DNA of 64,000 nt from Fimbriiglobus ruber (GCF_002197845.1 NZ_NIDE01000001.1:806001-870000); one strand, 5' to 3'; positions 46,836-55,385 are shown, numbered from the stretch's first letter. Notes: a model not told the origin generated them from the letters alone. Numbers and translations are program-made.

Positions 46836-47744
46836 GTGACACTCGAACAAGGCTTGGCCGATTACCTCGTCCATCTCGGGGTCGAGATGAACTCGGCCGC
46901 GCACACGGTCAAGTCGTATCGCGAGGATCTGAGCCAGGCGCTCGGGTTCGTCCGCGAACACATGAAGAAATCGTCCGTCGAAGACCGCGACTGGAACACC
47001 CGCGTACTCCGGGCCTTTATCGCGTGGCTCCACGAACAGGGGTACGCGAAGACGACGATCGCCCGACGGCTCGCGTCGGTTCGGTCGTTCGGGAAGTTCC
47101 TTTGCCGGCAGGGTGTCCTCAAGGTCAACCCGGCCGAAGCCCTGCGCGGGCCGCGACAGGACAAGAAACTCCCCCACTTCCTCACCGTCGCCGACGTGGG
47201 CAAGTTGCTCGCCGCGCCGGGGACCGGCTCGCCGCTCGCCAACCGCGACCGCGCCCTCCTCGAAACGCTCTACTCCGCCGGCTTGCGGGTCAGCGAACTC
47301 TGCGGGCTGAACGTCGCCGATGTGGACATGACCGATGGTGTCTGCGTCGTCCGCGGGAAGGGGAAGAAGGAGCGGCTCGCCCTTCTCGGCGACCCGGCCA
47401 AGGAAGCCCTGCGAGCCTGGCTCGGCCAGCGAACCCTCCTGCTCGCCGAATATGGTTTGGGCGACACGCCCGCCGTCTTCGTGAACAAATCCGGCGGGCG
47501 GCTCACGACCCGCAGCGTCGGCCGGCTGTTGATTAAACACCTCCGGACGGCGGGGCTCGACCCGCGGACGACGCCGCACACGCTCCGGCACAGCTTCGCC
47601 ACGCACTTGCTCGACGCCGGCGCCGACATCCGCGGCGTGCAAGAACTCCTCGGGCACAAGAGCCTGGCGACGACCCAGATCTACACGCACGTGACCACGA
47701 CCCGACTCCAGGAAAGTTATCACAAGGCGCACCCGCGGGCGTAG
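46836..47744 (+). CDS. xerC: XerC/XerD-type tyrosine recombinase
   Basis: 302 aa from GTG at 46836 (TLEQGLADYLVHLGVEMNSA). Upstream in-frame ATGs lack family similarity. N-terminal SAM-like domain: TVKSYREDLSQALGFVREHM. Catalytic domain: TLYSAGLRVSELCGLNVADV (Arg I), GKGKKERLALLG (Lys), HTLRHSFATHLLDAGADIRG (H-x-x-R), LGHKSLATTQIYTHV (His and Tyr nucleophile). All residues are present. It normally resolves chromosome dimers at dif. It is also the only site-specific recombinase in the window, so it could serve the integrated regions in trans (inference). Confidence 0.93.
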   Translation: MTLEQGLADYLVHLGVEMNSAAHTVKSYREDLSQALGFVREHMKKSSVEDRDWNTRVLRAFIAWLHEQGYAKTTIARRLASVRSFGKFLCRQGVLKVNPAEALRGPRQDKKLPHFLTVADVGKLLAAPGTGSPLANRDRALLETLYSAGLRVSELCGLNVADVDMTDGVCVVRGKGKKERLALLGDPAKEALRAWLGQRTLLLAEYGLGDTPAVFVNKSGGRLTTRSVGRLLIKHLRTAGLDPRTTPHTLRHSFATHLLDAGADIRGVQELLGHKSLATTQIYTHVTTTRLQESYHKAHPRA

Positions 47745-47928
47745 CCGGCGCGACCGGACCGAAAGGTGACGCGGTCCGCGCGGTTCTGCCGGGACGACCG
47801 ACCGACCGCACCGCGGACTGGCTCAAGGACGGGTATTTTTCGCGCAAGGACGCGGGAATAATTGGCGATGTCGGCTCGTCGCCCACACGTCTCGCCCCCA
47901 TAGATCGACATCCCGAGGAACCGCGCGC

Positions 47929-49098
47929 ATGACAATACTGTCCCCCCGCGCCGTACCCGGACTGGTCGCCGCGGCCGCGCTCGTCGCCGGCATGACGACC
48001 GGCCCGGCCCATGCCGCCAACCCGCCCGCCGTTCTTTGGCGGACCGACTACCAGACGGCTCGCAAAGAGGCGCAGGAGAAAGGACTCCCCCTGCTCGTCG
48101 AAATCGGGTCGGAGAATTGCGTGTTCTGCCGGAAGCAGGACGCGACCACGTTCCGCGACGTGGCCCTCGTCGCCATGCTGAACGAACAGTTCGTCCCCGT
48201 GCGGATCGACGGGGGCCACGAACCGGCTTTCGTCCAGGCGATGAAAGTGCAGATGTTCCCGACGACGGTTCTCGCCGGGCCGGACGGCAAGATCGTCGGC
48301 TTCCTCCAGGGCTATGTGTCGGCCGACCAACTCCGCGACCACGCCAAGCGGGCAATCCTCGGCGTGACCACCCCGGACTGGGTCGCCCGGGACTTGCAGG
48401 AAGCGAATAAGGCGATCGCGGGCTCCGACTACACCCGCGCCGTTTCGCTCCTCAAGGGCATCACCGCGGACGCCAAGGACAGCCCGGCGCGGACCAAGGC
48501 CGTTGCCGTCCTGGCCGAAGTGGAGCGTTCGGCCGCCGACCGCGTGGCCCGCGCGAAGAAGCTGGAAGACGTAGGCGAAACGACCGCGGCGGCCGCCGAA
48601 CTGGCGGAAGTGGTCAAGACCTACGCCGGCACCCAGGCCGCCGTCGCCGCGGCGACCCGCCTCTCGGGCGCTGCGAGCGCCGACGCCCGGCTTCGGGGGA
48701 CGGCCGCCACCGAATTGCTCGCGGCCGCCCGCGAAGAGTACCGGTCGCGGCGGTACGCGGAATGTCTCGACAAGTGTGACCAACTCGCCGCGAAGTTCTC
48801 GGACCGGCCCGAGAGCAAGGACGCGGCCACTCTGGCCAATCAGATCAAGAGCGACCCCGATTTGCTGGTCGTCGCGTGCGATCAATTGGCGGAGCGGAGT
48901 GCCGCAATGTACCTCACCCTAGCCGAGGCGTGGGCCCAGAAGGGCCAGACCAAGGAAGCCGTCTCGTGCCTGGAAAAGGTCGTGCAATTGACGCCAAACG
49001 GTCGTTCCGGTGAAGTGGCCCTGGGCCGCCTGACGAGTCTGAAGAAGGGCGAAACGACGCCCGGCGTGACCGTCGGCTTTCAGAAGAACGCGAAGTAG
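47929..49098 (+). CDS. Secreted thioredoxin-fold protein with TPR-like C-terminus
   Basis: 389 aa. Signal peptide 1-29 (VAAAALVAGMTTGPAHA). The thioredoxin-like domain (about 38-150) has ENCVFCRKQDATTFRD with a CxxC pair and MFPTTVLAGPDGKIVGFLQG, including the cis-Pro. From about 170 to 380, Ala-rich helical pairs (LQEANKAIAGSDYTRAVSLL, AAELAEVVKTYAGTQAAVAA, LTLAEAWAQKGQTKEAVSCL) look like TPR units. It probably reduces or isomerises disulfides in the periplasm with partner binding by the helices. CGAGGA lies before the ATG. A strong terminator follows. Confidence 0.88.
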   Translation: MTILSPRAVPGLVAAAALVAGMTTGPAHAANPPAVLWRTDYQTARKEAQEKGLPLLVEIGSENCVFCRKQDATTFRDVALVAMLNEQFVPVRIDGGHEPAFVQAMKVQMFPTTVLAGPDGKIVGFLQGYVSADQLRDHAKRAILGVTTPDWVARDLQEANKAIAGSDYTRAVSLLKGITADAKDSPARTKAVAVLAEVERSAADRVARAKKLEDVGETTAAAAELAEVVKTYAGTQAAVAAATRLSGAASADARLRGTAATELLAAAREEYRSRRYAECLDKCDQLAAKFSDRPESKDAATLANQIKSDPDLLVVACDQLAERSAAMYLTLAEAWAQKGQTKEAVSCLEKVVQLTPNGRSGEVALGRLTSLKKGETTPGVTVGFQKNAK

Positions 49099-49117
49099 AA
49101 ACGAGAGTCAGTCATTT

Positions 49118-49158
49118 CGCGGGCGGGGCCGGGATCATCGATCCCGGCCCCGCCCGCG
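49118..49158. terminator. GC-rich hairpin after the thioredoxin gene
   Basis: 18-bp perfect stem CGCGGGCGGGGCCGGGAT (49118-49135) with 49141-49158, 5-nt loop, followed by only a weak T-run. Confidence 0.85.
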
Positions 49159-49251
49159 GCGTTTAACCATGTACCGATCTCTCCTCCCGTATATCTAACT
49201 GGTCATAGTAGCCCTCGATACGCGAGCTGAATCACCACCAGGAAATGCCCA

Positions 49252-49905
49252 ATGACAGAGGTGGAGTGGCTGGCGGCAACCAACCCCGACCTCATGCTGC
49301 AATTCTTGCTGGGAAAGTCCAGCGAGAGAAAACAGCGTCTGTTTGAATGCGCTTGTTGTTACAGGATTTGGCAAGAATTAACAGACGCAAGAAGTCGGAC
49401 AGCAGTGATCGTCGCCGAGCAATATTCGGACGGCCTCGCAACCGACGAAGAACTCGAATCCGCTTCGCTAGCTGCTGAAGCGCCATGGACCATAGATGAG
49501 CAGGAGTTTTGGAACGGTGTCCCCCTGCCACTCGGTGCTGCCGCTTACAATGTAGCCATCCCGATGGGTTGGTGGGGTGGAGCCCCGGCTTTCGAGCCGC
49601 CTTCCACGATCATTCAAAATAACGCGAAAGACGCGGTTGCAGAGCGAACCGCGCAAGCCATCCTCCTCCGAGACATCTTCAACCCCTTCCGAGCCATCAT
49701 CCTCGACCCTACTTGGCAATCGTCCACCGTCCTGACTCTGGCCAGTGGCATCTACACCGACCGCGCGTTCGACCGGCTCCCGATCCTCGCGGACGCCCTC
49801 GAAGAAGCAGGCTGCGACGACCCAGATCTCCTGAATCATTGCCGTTCCGAAGGACCACACGCTCGCGGTTGCTGGGCGGTGGACCTCCTTTTAGGAAAGG
49901 AGTAG
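49252..49905 (+). CDS. Gemmataceae-expanded protein of unknown function
   Basis: 217 aa. N-terminus MTEVEWLAATNPDLMLQFLL, then ERKQRLFECACCYRIWQELT, SRTAVIVAEQYSDGLATDEE, a variable Gly/Pro middle, FNPFRAIILDPTWQSSTVL and the invariant end TLASGIYTDRAFDRLPILAD, EAGCDDPDLLNHCRSEGPHA. I recognise this pattern from Gemmata genomes, where many copies occur without assigned function. The ACC-R-W motif could bind metal. A truncated relative lies at 2127-2360. A frameshifted methyltransferase follows on the same strand. Confidence 0.8.
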   Translation: MTEVEWLAATNPDLMLQFLLGKSSERKQRLFECACCYRIWQELTDARSRTAVIVAEQYSDGLATDEELESASLAAEAPWTIDEQEFWNGVPLPLGAAAYNVAIPMGWWGGAPAFEPPSTIIQNNAKDAVAERTAQAILLRDIFNPFRAIILDPTWQSSTVLTLASGIYTDRAFDRLPILADALEEAGCDDPDLLNHCRSEGPHARGCWAVDLLLGKE

Positions 49906-49935
49906 CCATGACTCGTGACAAAAGAGGGGCGAGCG

Positions 49936-50507
49936 ATGGCGAAGGGCCGCGAGAGCGGAATGCCGGACTCGGCGTACTGGCAGACGTTCTTCAATCCAAC
50001 CTGCATCGTATCGCGGCTTGACTGCCGGGGCGATGTCATCGAGTTCGGTTGCGGGTACGGCCTGTTTACCATCCCCGCGGCAGCTTCGGTAACCGGTACG
50101 GTCTACGCGCTCGACATTGATCCCAAGATGGTCGCCGCCACCGCCGAGAACGCGTCCTCGGCCGGGCTGAAGAACGTGGTAGCCCAAGTGCATGACTTCC
50201 TGGCCGCCGGGTGCGGACGGCCGGACGCGAGCGTGACGCACGCTATGCTCTACAACATCCTGCACATTGAGGAACCGCATCTCCTTCTGCGAGAAGCGTT
50301 TCGGGCGTTGGCCCGGGCGGTACCGTCGGAATCATCCACTGGAAGCTTGACCCAGCTACCCCGCGCGGTCCTTCCCTCGACATTCGACCGACGGCCGAGC
50401 AATGCCGCTCGTGGGCAGAAGAGGCCGGGTTCCGATACGTCCGCGGCGAAGATTTGTGCTGCTGCTCCTGGCACTGGGGATTGGTTATGGAACGACCTTC
50501 CGATTAA
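49936..50507 (+). pseudogene. Class I SAM-dependent methyltransferase, frameshifted
   Basis: ATG at 49936 (MAKGRESGMPDSAYWQTFF). Motif I is VIEFGCGYGLFTIPAAASVT, then VYALDIDPKMVAATAENASS and ALYNILHIEEPHLLLREAFR. At about 50317 one C appears lost (GGCCCGGGCGG where GGCCCCGGGCGG is expected). The +1 frame then resumes the family sequence GGTVGIIHWKLDPATPRGPS, CRSWAEEAGFRYVRGEDLCC, SWHWGLVMERPSD and TAA at 50505-50507. This is a clean single-base frameshift in an otherwise complete gene. It could be a young pseudogene or a sequencing error. Confidence 0.8.
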
Positions 50508-50840
50508 AGTTCCCCCTCGACCGACAAATGTACGACATGAGATTTCCCCTGATACAGATCCTGGCGACGCAATACAAGATGCCGGCCGTTCAGACGATAA
50601 AATGCCGTCCAAAAGGCGATCTGGCTTTCTCCGAGTTGTTGGTAATAGACGGGCTTGTGGCCTCGCCGGCAACGGAACATCCCCCCGCGCCACAAGGCGC
50701 GGAGGTACAAACGGCCGCGGAAAGGCTACAACAGGGGGAAGTAAGCGTGGGTGGCCCCTGAGCCGTCGAACGCTCTCGACCGCCTTTGTGGCAATCGTTT
50801 CCCACTCGAACTGACCCGAGTCAAGAAGTAATCACCGCCG
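50508..50840. other. Spacer with no confident gene
   Basis: A minus-strand open frame at 50504-50710 (RCRRGHKPVYYQQLGESQIA) looks partly protein-like but has no start context or known family. I do not claim it as a gene. Confidence 0.35.
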
Positions 50841-51839
50841 ATGTCCGACTCCCTTCCTGCGTTTCCCGTGTTGGCGGCCGAGGCCGGGCACACTTTGGCC
50901 AAGGTGCTCCGTTCGCGGCTGCACGCCAGTCAGCCGTCGTGGACTGTCGTGCGCGCGGTGATTTCCGCCCGCCGGGTGAAGGTCGGCGACGCCCTCTGCA
51001 CCGACCCGGCGCGGCGGTTGAAAGAAGGCGAGATCGTCGAACTGCTCGGGAATTCTGTCCACCGCCCCCGCGGGGCGACGACAGACGGCCTGGTCGTGCG
51101 GCACCTGGACGACCACGTCATCGTGGTGGAGAAGGCCGCCGGCATCAACAGCGTCCGGCACCCGTCTGAACTGGAGTGGCCCGACAAGCACCGCGAACTC
51201 GACCCCACGCTTCAAGATCTGGCTCTGTGGGCGGCCGCCCGCCAGCTGAATCGCCCGCCCAAGTCGCTCCCGCCGCTCCGGATCGTTCACCGACTCGACA
51301 AGGAGACGAGCGGCTTGGTCGTGTTCGCAAGGACCGCGATCGCCGAGCGCGGGCTCGGGTTGCAATTCCGCAAGCACACGGTCGTCCGCCGGTATCTCGC
51401 TGTCGTCCCCGGCCACCCGCGGCCGCAAACCATCGCGAGCGACCTAGTCCGCGACCGCGGCGACGGCCGACGGGGGAGTACGAAACTGCCGAACGTGGGC
51501 AAGCACGCGGTCACGCACATCACGGTCGAAGAAAAACTAGCAGGCTACACGCTGCTGTCGTGTCGGCTCGAAACGGGGCGGACCCACCAAATTCGCATCC
51601 ACCTGTCCGAGTCCGGCCACCCGGTCTGTGGCGACAAGGTTTATTGCCGGCGACCGAACGGCGACGTGGTCGCCGACCCGAGCGGCGCCCCGCGGCTCGC
51701 GCTCCACGCCACCGAACTGGGCTTTGAGCATCCGATCACGGGCGGCCAACTCCACTGGTCGATGCCGTTGCCGCCCGATTTAGTGAAACTGGTCGATCGT
51801 CTCCGAAAGGGCGGTCCCCGAATCGCCGACCCGAGTTGA
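50841..51839 (+). CDS. RluA-family pseudouridine synthase
   Basis: 332 aa. N-terminal S4-like domain (about 15-70: LAKVLRSRLHASQPSWTVVR, ISARRVKVGD). Catalytic motif LRIVHRLDKETSGLVVFART, with the invariant Asp, at about 153-168. C-terminal LLSCRLETGRTHQIRIHLSE, SGHPVCGDKVYC. It isomerises specific uridines of rRNA or tRNA. A ~45-residue insert is present between S4 and the catalytic domain. It lies directly before the tRNA-Arg gene. Confidence 0.93.
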   Translation: MSDSLPAFPVLAAEAGHTLAKVLRSRLHASQPSWTVVRAVISARRVKVGDALCTDPARRLKEGEIVELLGNSVHRPRGATTDGLVVRHLDDHVIVVEKAAGINSVRHPSELEWPDKHRELDPTLQDLALWAAARQLNRPPKSLPPLRIVHRLDKETSGLVVFARTAIAERGLGLQFRKHTVVRRYLAVVPGHPRPQTIASDLVRDRGDGRRGSTKLPNVGKHAVTHITVEEKLAGYTLLSCRLETGRTHQIRIHLSESGHPVCGDKVYCRRPNGDVVADPSGAPRLALHATELGFEHPITGGQLHWSMPLPPDLVKLVDRLRKGGPRIADPS

Positions 51840-51876
51840 CATGCCCGCACGGGACCAGTAAGATTTCCCTACAGAA

Positions 51877-51950
51877 GCACCTGTAGCTCAACTGGATAGA
51901 GCAGCGGTCTACGGAACCGCAGGTTATAGGTTCAAATCCTATCAGGTGTA
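51877..51950 (+). tRNA. tRNA-Arg (anticodon ACG)
   Basis: 74 nt, complete cloverleaf: acceptor GCACCTG/CAGGTGT (one G-T pair at the end), D arm GCTC/GAGC, anticodon arm GCGGT-CTACGGA-ACCGC with ACG at 34-36, T arm ATAGG-TTCAAAT-CCTAT. CCA is not encoded. Its 3' 39 nt recur at 55272-55310, marking it as an integration site. Confidence 0.95.
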
Positions 51951-51953
51951 GTT
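51912..51953 (+). other. attL-like direct repeat (3' half of tRNA-Arg)
   Basis: 42 bp, matching 55272-55313 at 39 of 42 positions; the first 22 bp (CGGAACCGCAGGTTATAGGT...) are identical. This is the usual geometry of a tyrosine-integrase attachment site. Confidence 0.8.
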
Positions 51954-52117
51954 ACAAACTTCTCTGCAGTAAGCATTTCCGCGTCAGAGTGCCGGTCAGG
52001 TTGAATGTCCCGGAAATGAATTACGCCCCGTCGTCCACGGCAGTGCCGGATTCGATTTCATCTTGGTCATCGATCTCATCCTGCATCAAAGAATCCAACT
52101 CCTCCGGGTTCATTCGC
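51954..52117 (-). pseudogene. Fragment MNPEELDSLMQDE of a small Gemmataceae ORF
   Basis: On the minus strand 52021-52148 reads MTASLEAKIKRMNPEELDSL, MQDEIDDQDE and a stop. It looks like the C-terminal part of the ORF at 52118-52264, shifted by one frame. Together they resemble one small protein (R-K-K-L-A-D-D-L ... R-M-x-P-E-E-L) broken by a frameshift near 52135. Confidence 0.4.
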
Positions 52118-52264
52118 TTAATCTTCGCCTCTAAACTCGCGGTCATAGCCTCTGTCGTTCGGATCGTGGGTGGGGTACGCCTTGCGAGCATATTGCCGCA
52201 GAAAAGCAGACAAGTCGTCGGCCAGTTTCTTCTTCCGACGTTGCCCCACGTCAAAACCCTCCAC
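52118..52264 (-). CDS. Small ORF, N-terminal part of a frameshifted gene
   Basis: 48 aa from GTG at 52264: EGFDVGQRRKKLADDLSAFL, RQYARKAYPTHDPNDRGYDR, EFRGED, stop TAA at 52118-52120. Too short for automated callers, but codon pattern and charge look real. Read through a one-base shift it continues as EAKIKRMNPEELDSLMQDE. No known function. Confidence 0.45.
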   Translation of the reverse strand: MEGFDVGQRRKKKLADDLSAFLRQYARKAYPTHDPNDRGYDREFRGED

Positions 52265-52502
52265 AGTTTAACGACCTCGCTCCGGGGCATCGGGTCCGGC
52301 GTGACGACTCTGACCACAGCATATCCTCTCCACGGCTGGGAGAGAGGCTTCGTACCCGACCGCAGTCGTCTCATTGTTATGATGGCTGGTTCGTCCGAAT
52401 AGACGCGACGCTAACGATCCCAACGGAGTGGCCCTGGCTTGGGACTAACCCCGCGTGAATCGGGTCTGGCTCGACCGAGACCGAACACCCAATCCGAAGA
52501 TC

Positions 52503-52561
52503 GCGCGGCGTGGTTTTCGGACCGCGAGAGGAGGGGGGAGGGTTTTTGCGCTTTTTGCGCC
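52503..52561. repeat. Dispersed repeat, second copy of 2528-2587
   Basis: Ends in the same 22-mer (core TTTTTGCGCTTTTTGCGCC) as 2566-2587, with a related G-rich lead-in. Confidence 0.55.
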
Positions 52562-52725
52562 CAGGAAGGCGTTTCCTGCAAAAACATAGACAAGGACGCA
52601 AATATAGGATAGACAAGGTCACGAATGCAGGACGAGGTAGGCAGTGAAGTCCGGGGCGCAAAACGGGCATTCGCGATGGTCTGGATCGCCGGTCACCGTG
52701 GGTCACGGACACGAACACCGTCCCT

Positions 52726-52899
52726 TTAGTGGCGCCCACCCACCTTCCGAATCCACTTCTTCGTGTCCTGCTCGCTTTCGACAGTCTCACGAGCGAACAG
52801 ATTGCCCAAAAACTCCAGCGTGAGCGGCCGGCAATTGGCTGACCGAACCCAGCAAATGACACGGCTTTGGGGATAATCACTGGAGTCGGTTGTTAGCAA
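52726..52899 (-). CDS. Short ORF of unknown function (possible remnant)
   Basis: 57 aa on the minus strand, in a frame different from the longer open frame there: DYPQSRVICWVRSANCRPLT, LEFLGNLFARETVESEQDTK, KWIRKVGGRH, stop 52726-52728. TTG at 52899 is the only start. The composition is protein-like. A related KRIRKV end may exist near 2690. No family recognised. Confidence 0.35.
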   Translation of the reverse strand: MLTTDSSDYPQSRVICWVRSANCRPLTLEFLGNLFARETVESEQDTKKWIRKVGGRH

Positions 52900-53040
52900 C
52901 TGGCCTTGCCTATTTCCAGCTGCTTATAGTAAAGTAACTTAACTTGCCGGATGGTGTACAAAATTATATTGAATTATTGGTAGTCTGGGCTAAGTTAGGT
53001 AATAAGTTGGTTGCTTACCAACTGACCTTGACATACGATA
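52886..53040. repeat. Imperfect 30-bp direct repeat in the low-GC spacer
   Basis: GTCGGTTGTTAGCAACTGGC... (from 52887) and GTTGGTTGCTTACCAACTGA... (from 53006) match at about 80%. Each has a small internal inverted repeat (GTTGGT/ACCAAC). It may be an operator pair or integrase arm sites. TTGCTT (53011) and TACGAT (53034) with 17 bp between form a weak promoter for the zinc-ribbon gene. Confidence 0.45.
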
Positions 53041-53097
53041 TGGTAGGTGAACTGGCCTAAGTCCATCCAGCATGATCGTTGGAAGTAAAGGTGCATC

Positions 53098-53364
53098 ATG
53101 CTGGAAAAAATTAGAAAATGCCGTTTTTGCAAGAGAGAAATGACTGGAGATGCCATAGGTTACGCAGAAAATCCGTTCTGCCAGACCTGTCTTCACCAGA
53201 GGCTTATTACCGCGGCCGGCACTTGCCAAAAGCCTAAGTGGGTTTTGGACGGCGACTTTTTTTGTCTCAGTTCTCCAGTACCCGAAATACCTTCCGAAGC
53301 TGAATGTCAGCCTCCCGTCCCGTCAGGTCTCTCTTCCACAAAACCTTTTTTAAGGCGCGCCTAA
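53098..53364 (+). CDS. Small zinc-ribbon protein
   Basis: 88 aa, AAAGGTG 6 nt before the ATG. Two Cys pairs, KCRFCKREMT and NPFCQTCLHQ, spaced for one zinc ribbon. The second half (CQKPKWVLDGDFFCLSSPVP...) has two further Cys. The last 98 bp overlap the 3' end of the convergent kinase gene, so the C-terminus is uncertain. Low GC like the rest of the island. A small DNA- or RNA-binding role is possible. Confidence 0.55.
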   Translation: MLEKIRKCRFCKREMTGDAIGYAENPFCQTCLHQRLITAAGTCQKPKWVLDGDFFCLSSPVPEIPSEAECQPPVPSGLSSTKPFLRRA

Positions 53365-54319
53365 CCCCATTATTTTCGGAATGAATTTCAATTCCCCATT
53401 TGGGGCCGATCGAAAACAAACGCGTTTTTATTTTTCGATGTGAATCGAGGTGACAGGTCCAATCTTTTTCTCCACTCGCAAATTGTTCCAAGAACCAATC
53501 CTTTGAGGGATTGATTCTGCCCAAATCATTTGCAAATTCCGACGCATTGGCATACCTGTCTGCGGGAAGCAGTTCAAGCCCTTTCTTAATGACCTTGCGA
53601 ATGAGTAAAGGGACATGGGGTTGAAATGCGTCACGATCAGGGAAAGTGCCAGATGAGATTGCTGCAAAAATGTTGGGATGTGTTGAGGCTTGGGATAGGA
53701 AAAACCGATCACTATTCACTGCGCGATACAACGTCAGCGCAACCTGATAAAGATCCGAAGCTGGTGACCCTTGATAAACAAAGCATAACTCTGGTGGTAA
53801 GGCGTAATTATACATTCTCCCGGGTGGATGTGCCGTCCCGTAAGGACCGATAGGTCGAGCCTGTCCAAAATCAGCAACTAGCGGTTGATGTGTGTCAGAG
53901 AATAAAATATTAGTCGGTTTAATGTCAAAATGACAAAGGCCCGCAGAATGAATTCGTCCGACTCCTAATAGTATTCCTTGGCCTAATTTTATCAGTTCTC
54001 GAAGAGAGACACTTTTATCTACGATCTTATCGGCTAAAGTTCCATTTTTACAATAAGGCAGGATCAAGCATATGTGATCTGTGGTTTGGCATCCGTAGCG
54101 AATAGGTAATACATGTTCATGTTCCGAAGCATACATTCGCTTGGTTTCTTCCCACCAAGCCGATGAATTTGGGAGAGACGACTTATCTATCTTTTTTAAG
54201 GCAAAAGTTCCACCAAGCTGAGGATCGTCAACTAAATAAACACGTGAATTACGCCCTTGACCACAACCAATTTCACGACCTTCATCTAATTCAAGGCTTG
54301 TTAAAATTTGCATTGGCAC
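53267..54319 (-). CDS. Ser/Thr protein kinase, soluble
   Basis: 350 aa, kinase domain at about 15-285. Gly loop GCGQGRNSRVYLV, Lys in TFALKKIDKSS, alphaC region SAWWEETKRMYASEHEHVLP, catalytic loop LCHFDIKPTNILFSD (HFD for HRD, with D, K and N present), metal loop VADFGQARPIG, then ALPPELC and SDLYQVALTLYRAV. The C-terminal ~65 residues are basic, with no membrane segment or sensor domain, unlike most planctomycetal kinases. GC is clearly lower than the surroundings. The upstream gene overlaps by 29 nt, so the two are translationally coupled. Confidence 0.87.
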   Translation of the reverse strand: MPMQILTSLELDEGREIGCGQGRNSRVYLVDDPQLGGTFALKKIDKSSLPNSSAWWEETKRMYASEHEHVLPIRYGCQTTDHICLILPYCKNGTLADKIVDKSVSLRELIKLGQGILLGVGRIHSAGLCHFDIKPTNILFSDTHQPLVADFGQARPIGPYGTAHPPGRMYNYALPPELCFVYQGSPASDLYQVALTLYRAVNSDRFFLSQASTHPNIFAAISSGTFPDRDAFQPHVPLLIRKVIKKGLELLPADRYANASEFANDLGRINPSKDWFLEQFASGEKDWTCHLDSHRKIKTRLFSIGPKWGIEIHSENNGVRRALKKVLWKRDLTGREADIQLRKVFRVLEN

Positions 54320-54776
54320 TACTCAATACCGCGGCTGCAACCATAACAGCTTCGCGAAGGTTTGAATCCATTTCGGAACAGTTTAAACCACGAAATTCGC
54401 CAGTATCTACGTATTTCTTTGCGGACTCCGTACCCAAGTGAGACGACATCGTTACCAAAGGTCCGGTGAGGACAGGGATATTATCCGAAGAAAGCGCTTC
54501 TAAGATGACTCCCTCAATTCTAGCACGTTTGTGCGCACTGACTACATGCTTTGTTCTCGCATTGGTCTCGGGGTAGCGCACAGCTGAATGTTCCGGCCTG
54601 TATTCCTTGAGTAAGTTTTTTACTTGACTTCGCGACCAGCTGAGTGCTGCGGCTTCTACATAACTTGTTGGAAGGAGCAACTTTCCGGATGCAACCAGAG
54701 TAAGAGGGGCATTCATTCCCTGAACTACGGCCCAAAAAATCGATCCTGGGTCAGCGCGGAAACCAATGGCGATCAT
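54291..54776 (-). CDS. RNase H/RuvC-like small protein, kinase partner
   Basis: 161 aa. The start is RuvC-like: MIAIGFRADPGSIFWAVVQG (the usual Asp position is RADPG). Further on: YVEAAALSWSRSQVKNLLKE, SAVRYPETNARTKH, ARIEGVILEALSSDNIPVLT, GPLVTMSSHLGTESAKKYV. The strand-helix order and the E-G-V-I-L-E motif match an RNase H-like fold of the DUF3010 type; the family is not certain. It overlaps the kinase gene by 29 nt on the same strand, so the two form one module inside the tRNA-Arg island. Confidence 0.7.
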   Translation of the reverse strand: MIAIGFRADPGSIFWAVVQGMNAPLTLVASGKLLLPTSYVEAAALSWSRSQVKNLLKEYRPEHSAVRYPETNARTKHVVSAHKRARIEGVILEALSSDNIPVLTGPLVTMSSHLGTESAKKYVDTGEFRGLNCSEMDSNLREAVMVAAAVLSSANANFNKP

Positions 54777-55271
54777 GCGGCACTTTTTAGTCAGAATTCA
54801 GAACTTCTGGAATTTACTTCGAGCCCTCGTTGCCCAGGCTTTTCTCTCGCGATGATCTTTTGTGTTTTCGGGAATCGAGTTTGCCGTTGCCTATTTTAGT
54901 ACCAAATGACTTAACAGATCAACACTTGGTATCTCTTATTTTCAGGAAACTGTTTAGGTCTGAGGGATAAGGTTTTCTATTCAGGGAAACCTTTTGCCTG
55001 TTAATCTTTCGCGGCAGGTAAAAACGATTAGGACACGAGGCAAACCAGGGGACAGAAAAGACTTGCGAACTGCCGTTTCTCTAACTCGACAACAAATTCT
55101 TAGCCGAAAGTGCGTTCCCGTTAATTCGAAACTCCGAGCGACGTGTTGTTTTTCGCCATAATATCATTCCCGAAAACGATTTGTTTCGCGTTTTTGTGCT
55201 TTTGGCGCGATTCTTAAATCGTTGTGGGTTATCAACTTGTGACGGATAACTCCCTCCACTGACCATCGTTG
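54777..55271. other. Island right margin, no gene recognised
   Basis: AT-richer non-coding DNA ending in the tRNA-Arg 3' copy. Expected integrase or excisionase genes are absent here. Confidence 0.4.
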
Positions 55272-55313
55272 CGGAACCGCAGGTTATAGGTTCGAATCCT
55301 ATCAGGCGCAGTT
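55272..55313 (+). other. attR-like partial tRNA-Arg (3' half)
   Basis: CGGAACCGCAGGTTATAGGT continues TTCGAATCCTATCAGGCGCA, a 3' half without a 5' half. The end GGCGCA fits the common tRNA-Arg(ACG) acceptor better than the intact copy does, as expected if this is the original host 3' end displaced by integration. Confidence 0.85.
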
Positions 55314-55326
55314 GCTCCTCAAAAAA

Positions 55327-55358
55327 CGGCGGCCGCGGGATTCATCCCGCGGCCGCCG
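55327..55358 (-). terminator. Terminator of the cupredoxin-like gene
   Basis: 15-bp stem CGGCGGCCGCGGGAT/ATCCCGCGGCCGCCG with a 2-nt spacer, followed on the minus strand by TTTTTT. Confidence 0.88.
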
Positions 55359-55385
55359 CCGTTTCCTGAGTTCCAGTTTACTCGA

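Noticed and set aside
55081..55266. A 61-codon minus-strand frame at the island margin
   Set aside because: No ribosome site, domain or coding-like composition.
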